DNA of 7,183 bases from Treponema sp. GTDB taxonomy: Bacteria; Spirochaetota; Spirochaetia; Treponematales; Treponemataceae. The stretch covers positions 1-7,183 of the forward strand of contig JAEDGQ010000093.1 in NCBI GenBank assembly GCA_016297415.1, given 5' to 3'. Position numbers and translations under genes: made by a program. Of the stretch, positions 5,279 to 7,183 are shown in pieces (position 1 is the first letter of the stretch; each line of letters starts with the position of its first letter). The notes under the pieces were generated by a model, which did no database searches, was not told the origin of the DNA, and saw only the letters and a program-made list of their open reading frames with translations.

Positions 5279-6859
5279 ATGGAAAACATTAAAGAAGTAC
5301 GCGTTCGTTATGCTCCTTCTCCAACAGGTATGCAGCACATTGGTGGTGTTCGTACTGCACTTTTCAACTATCTTTATGCAAAATCACAGGGCGGAAAATT
5401 CATTCTCCGTCTTGAAGATACAGACCGCACTCGTTTTGACGAAAAATATGTTCAGAACCTTTATGACACAATGGAATGGCTTGGAATCGACTGGGATGAA
5501 GGCGGTTCTAAAGGTGGTGAATACGGTCCTTATGTTCAGTCAGAACGATTTGAACTTTACAAGGAATATGCTCAGAAGCTTCTTGAAAACGGAGAAGCTT
5601 ACTACTGTTTCTGTGATGCAGAACGTCTTGAACGCATCCGCAAAATCCAGACAGAAAACAAGATGGCTCCAGGTTATGACCGTAACTGCCGTCACCTTAC
5701 TCCAGAAGAAGTAAAGGCAAATCTTGATGCAGGTAAACCTTATGTAATCCGTCTTAAGGTTCCAATGGAAGGAAAAACTCTCTTCCACGACCACATTCTT
5801 GGTGACATTGAATGGGAAAACAAAGACATTTCTCCAGACCCGGTTCTCTTAAAGTCAGACGGATTCCCTACATATCATCTTGCAAACATTGTAGATGACC
5901 ACATGATGCACATCAGCCATGTAATGCGTGCTCAGGAATGGATTCCTTCAACTCCACTCCATGTTCAGATGTACAAATCATTCGGCTGGGAACATCCTGA
6001 ATTCTGCCACCTTCCAATGGTAAACGGTTCAGACGGTAAAAAGCTTTCAAAACGCCACGGTTCAACTTCCCTTAACGAATTCCGTGCAAGAGGTTACCTT
6101 CCACAGGCAATCGTAAACTATGTAGCACTTCTTGGATGTTCTTATGAAGAAGGAAAAGAATTCTACACACTGGAAGAACTTGGAAAACTCTTTAAGCTTG
6201 AGCACCTTAACAAGGCTCCAGCCGTATTCGACTACAAAAAGCTTGAATTCTACAACGGAAACTACATCCGCCAGCTTTCTGCAGAAGAACTTTACAAATG
6301 GACTCTTCCATTCATCACAGGAACAGGAGATGCCACACTTGAAATTAACCCTGAAAACCCGCAGCCAAAACCAAATGTTGGTCCGGAATTCTCAGGCGTT
6401 GCTCTTGGTGAAGACGGTGAACCATACTGCGTAGACCAGTCAATGAACATGTCAAAGGAAGACGTTAAAAAGACACTTCTTGGTCTTATGCCACTTATTC
6501 AGGAACGCCTTAAGTTCCTTACAGAAGCTGCAGAAATGGTACGCTTTATGTTCACAGAACCAGCAGTTCCACCTGCAGACCAGATTATTCCAAAAAAGAT
6601 TGACCTGGCAAAAACTAAGGAAGTCCTTGAAGAAGCAAAAGACTTTGTTGCACAGTGCTTTAACCTTGATCACGAAGGAGCAGAAAACCTGGCAAAAGCA
6701 AAGGCAGAAGCTCTTGGAATCAAGCTTGGCGACTTTATGATGCCGGTACGTATGGCAGTAACAGGAAGCCGCGTTTCTCCACCACTTATCGGATCAATCT
6801 TAGTCCTTGGAAAAGATAGAGCCCTTGCAAGAATCGAAAGAACTCTGGCATCGCTGTAA
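5279..6859 (+). CDS. gltX: Glutamyl-tRNA synthetase
   Basis: This class I aminoacyl-tRNA synthetase joins glutamate to tRNA-Glu using ATP, in the cytoplasm. The HIGH-type signature is at 12-27 (APSPTGMQHIGGVRTA, with HIGG at 20-23). The KMSKS-type loop is KLSKR (255-259) in GSDGKKLSKRHGS. A zinc site has the exact spacing C-x-C-x24-C-x-H seen in the E. coli enzyme: C110, C112, C137, H139. RLEDTDRTR (44-52) is also typical. The C-terminal anticodon-binding part ends in VTGSRVSPPLIGSILVLGKDR and LARI. At 526 residues it is somewhat longer than many bacterial GluRS. A low-complexity stretch rich in Pro, Gly and Asn at about 347-390 accounts for part of this. The start has GAGG (5267-5270) 8 bases upstream. 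Whether it also charges tRNA-Gln cannot be judged here; no gatCAB genes are in the window. Confidence 0.97.
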   Translation: MENIKEVRVRYAPSPTGMQHIGGVRTALFNYLYAKSQGGKFILRLEDTDRTRFDEKYVQNLYDTMEWLGIDWDEGGSKGGEYGPYVQSERFELYKEYAQKLLENGEAYYCFCDAERLERIRKIQTENKMAPGYDRNCRHLTPEEVKANLDAGKPYVIRLKVPMEGKTLFHDHILGDIEWENKDISPDPVLLKSDGFPTYHLANIVDDHMMHISHVMRAQEWIPSTPLHVQMYKSFGWEHPEFCHLPMVNGSDGKKLSKRHGSTSLNEFRARGYLPQAIVNYVALLGCSYEEGKEFYTLEELGKLFKLEHLNKAPAVFDYKKLEFYNGNYIRQLSAEELYKWTLPFITGTGDATLEINPENPQPKPNVGPEFSGVALGEDGEPYCVDQSMNMSKEDVKKTLLGLMPLIQERLKFLTEAAEMVRFMFTEPAVPPADQIIPKKIDLAKTKEVLEEAKDFVAQCFNLDHEGAENLAKAKAEALGIKLGDFMMPVRMAVTGSRVSPPLIGSILVLGKDRALARIERTLASL

Positions 6860-6869
6860 AATACTGAAG

Positions 6870-6954
6870 GGTGGTTGAGCCGAGTCTCCGGTGGGTGAGT
6901 CCACTCTTCGGTGGTTGAGCTTAGTTCCCGGTGGTTGAGCCTGTCGAAACCACC
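6870..6954. repeat. 20-base-phased REP-like array ending in a palindromic unit
   Basis: Three 20-base units beginning GGTGGTTGAGC or a variant start at 6870, 6890 and 6910. A fourth, at 6930, continues into the full palindrome with arms GGTGGTT and AACCACC and loop GAGCCTGTCGA (6930-6954). The phase is exactly 20. The first halves of the units are conserved; the second halves vary (CGAGTCTCC, CCACTCTTC, TTAGTTCCC). No protein is encoded. Confidence 0.85.
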
Positions 6955-6974
6955 TGATTTTCAATGTACAAATG

Positions 6975-7017
6975 GCACAATCCGGCACTTTTTTGTGTTG
7001 TGGCTGTGCTTTTTTTT
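6975..7017 (+). terminator. Probable intrinsic terminator downstream of gltX
   Basis: GCACA (6975-6979) pairs with TGTGC (7005-7009), with further interrupted pairing inside (CC 6982-6983 with GG 7002-7003, and CAC with GTG flanking a T-run). Eight T follow at 7010-7017. The stem is imperfect, so confidence is moderate. It lies about 115 bases after the gltX stop, beyond the REP-like array. Confidence 0.5.
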
Positions 7018-7022
7018 GTTTT

Positions 7023-7067
7023 GGGGGTTGAGCTTAGTCTCCGGTGGTTGAGCCTGTCGAAACCACC
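7023..7067. repeat. Second REP-like copy: one 20-base unit plus palindrome
   Basis: GGGGGTTGAGCTTAGTCTCC (7023-7042) is followed in the same 20-base phase by a full palindromic unit (7043-7067) identical in its 25 bases to that at 6930-6954. The same composite of half-unit plus palindrome therefore occurs twice in 200 bases, separated by the terminator-like segment. Confidence 0.85.
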
Positions 7068-7081
7068 AGTGTATAGATTAT

Positions 7082-7115
7082 ACGGTCTGCCACTACCGTG
7101 GCGATCCCTAACCCG
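7082..7115. repeat. Second copy of the dispersed 14-base motif, beside a small palindrome
   Basis: CGATCCCTAACCCG (7102-7115) is identical to 2221-2234. It is preceded by the small inverted repeat ACGGT (7082-7086) / ACCGT (7095-7099), which overlaps CCAC (7090-7093) / GTGG (7098-7101). The rest of 7068-7128 shows no gene. Confidence 0.55.
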
Positions 7116-7128
7116 TCAAGGCGTGCTG

Positions 7129-7183
7129 CGTATTGAATCACGTAAAAATCTAACCCAAAGAGATTCGGTTAATCATGTAAAAA
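7129..7183. repeat. Right copy of the inverted repeat shared with the left end
   Basis: This is the counterpart of 1-53 in opposite orientation (ATTGAATCACGT at 7132-7143, AAATCTAACC at 7146-7155). Internally, AATCACGTAAAAA near 7137-7149 and AATCATGTAAAAA at 7171-7183 differ by one base, again giving a period of about 34. The window ends inside the repeat. Confidence 0.6.

Noticed and set aside
6800..6988. Minus-strand open frame of 62 codons containing FRQAQPP.
   Set aside because: It is a translation of the REP-like array and the antisense of the gltX 3' end, not a gene.

Overview
The window looks like a piece of a host-associated Treponema-like spirochaete chromosome. The coding DNA is moderately AT-rich. 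It carries an actinobacterial-type (long) 2-isopropylmalate synthase, a pair of exported M16 peptidase-family proteins with spirochaete-style lipoboxes, and a zinc-type glutamyl-tRNA synthetase. The intergenic DNA is full of short GC-rich palindromic repeats containing GAGCTTGTCGA. The genus is an inference from overall character; no rRNA or other marker is present.

Layout. Positions 1-53 are a degenerate repeat that recurs inverted at the right end (7129-7183). Positions 59-220 form what reads as a complete leucine attenuator: a promoter, a 16-residue leader peptide with five consecutive Leu codons, mutually exclusive antiterminator and terminator hairpins, and a T-run. A 64% GC repeat block (221-360) and a run of four tightly packed hairpins (365-472) separate the attenuator from leuA (start 486). 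leuA is broken: its catalytic half (486-1703) and its C-terminal regulatory half (to 2137) are in different frames. About six residues expected at the junction are missing, which points to a small deletion rather than programmed frameshifting. After leuA come a heptamer tandem repeat, a G9 tract, nested palindromes and a strong terminator (2138-2283).

Positions 2322-5166 are a two-gene operon of M16 peptidase-family proteins separated by 10 bases. The first keeps the HxxEH zinc site but lacks the C-terminal Arg/Tyr pair. The second has lost the zinc site but keeps the Arg/Tyr pair, so together they look like one split, heterodimeric exported protease. gltX (5279-6859) follows with its own promoter. 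The last 324 bases hold no gene: they contain a 20-base-phased series of REP-like units, a probable terminator and dispersed repeats.

Functionally, leuA makes the first committed intermediate of leucine synthesis and appears controlled by the supply of charged leucyl-tRNA through the leader peptide. The M16 pair probably degrades peptides at the cell envelope. gltX charges tRNA-Glu. These three units are not obviously one pathway. The most interesting material is regulatory and repetitive: the leucine attenuator with an apparently leaderless leader peptide, the structured RNA with an anti-Shine-Dalgarno loop before leuA, the leuA lesion, and the phased repeat array.
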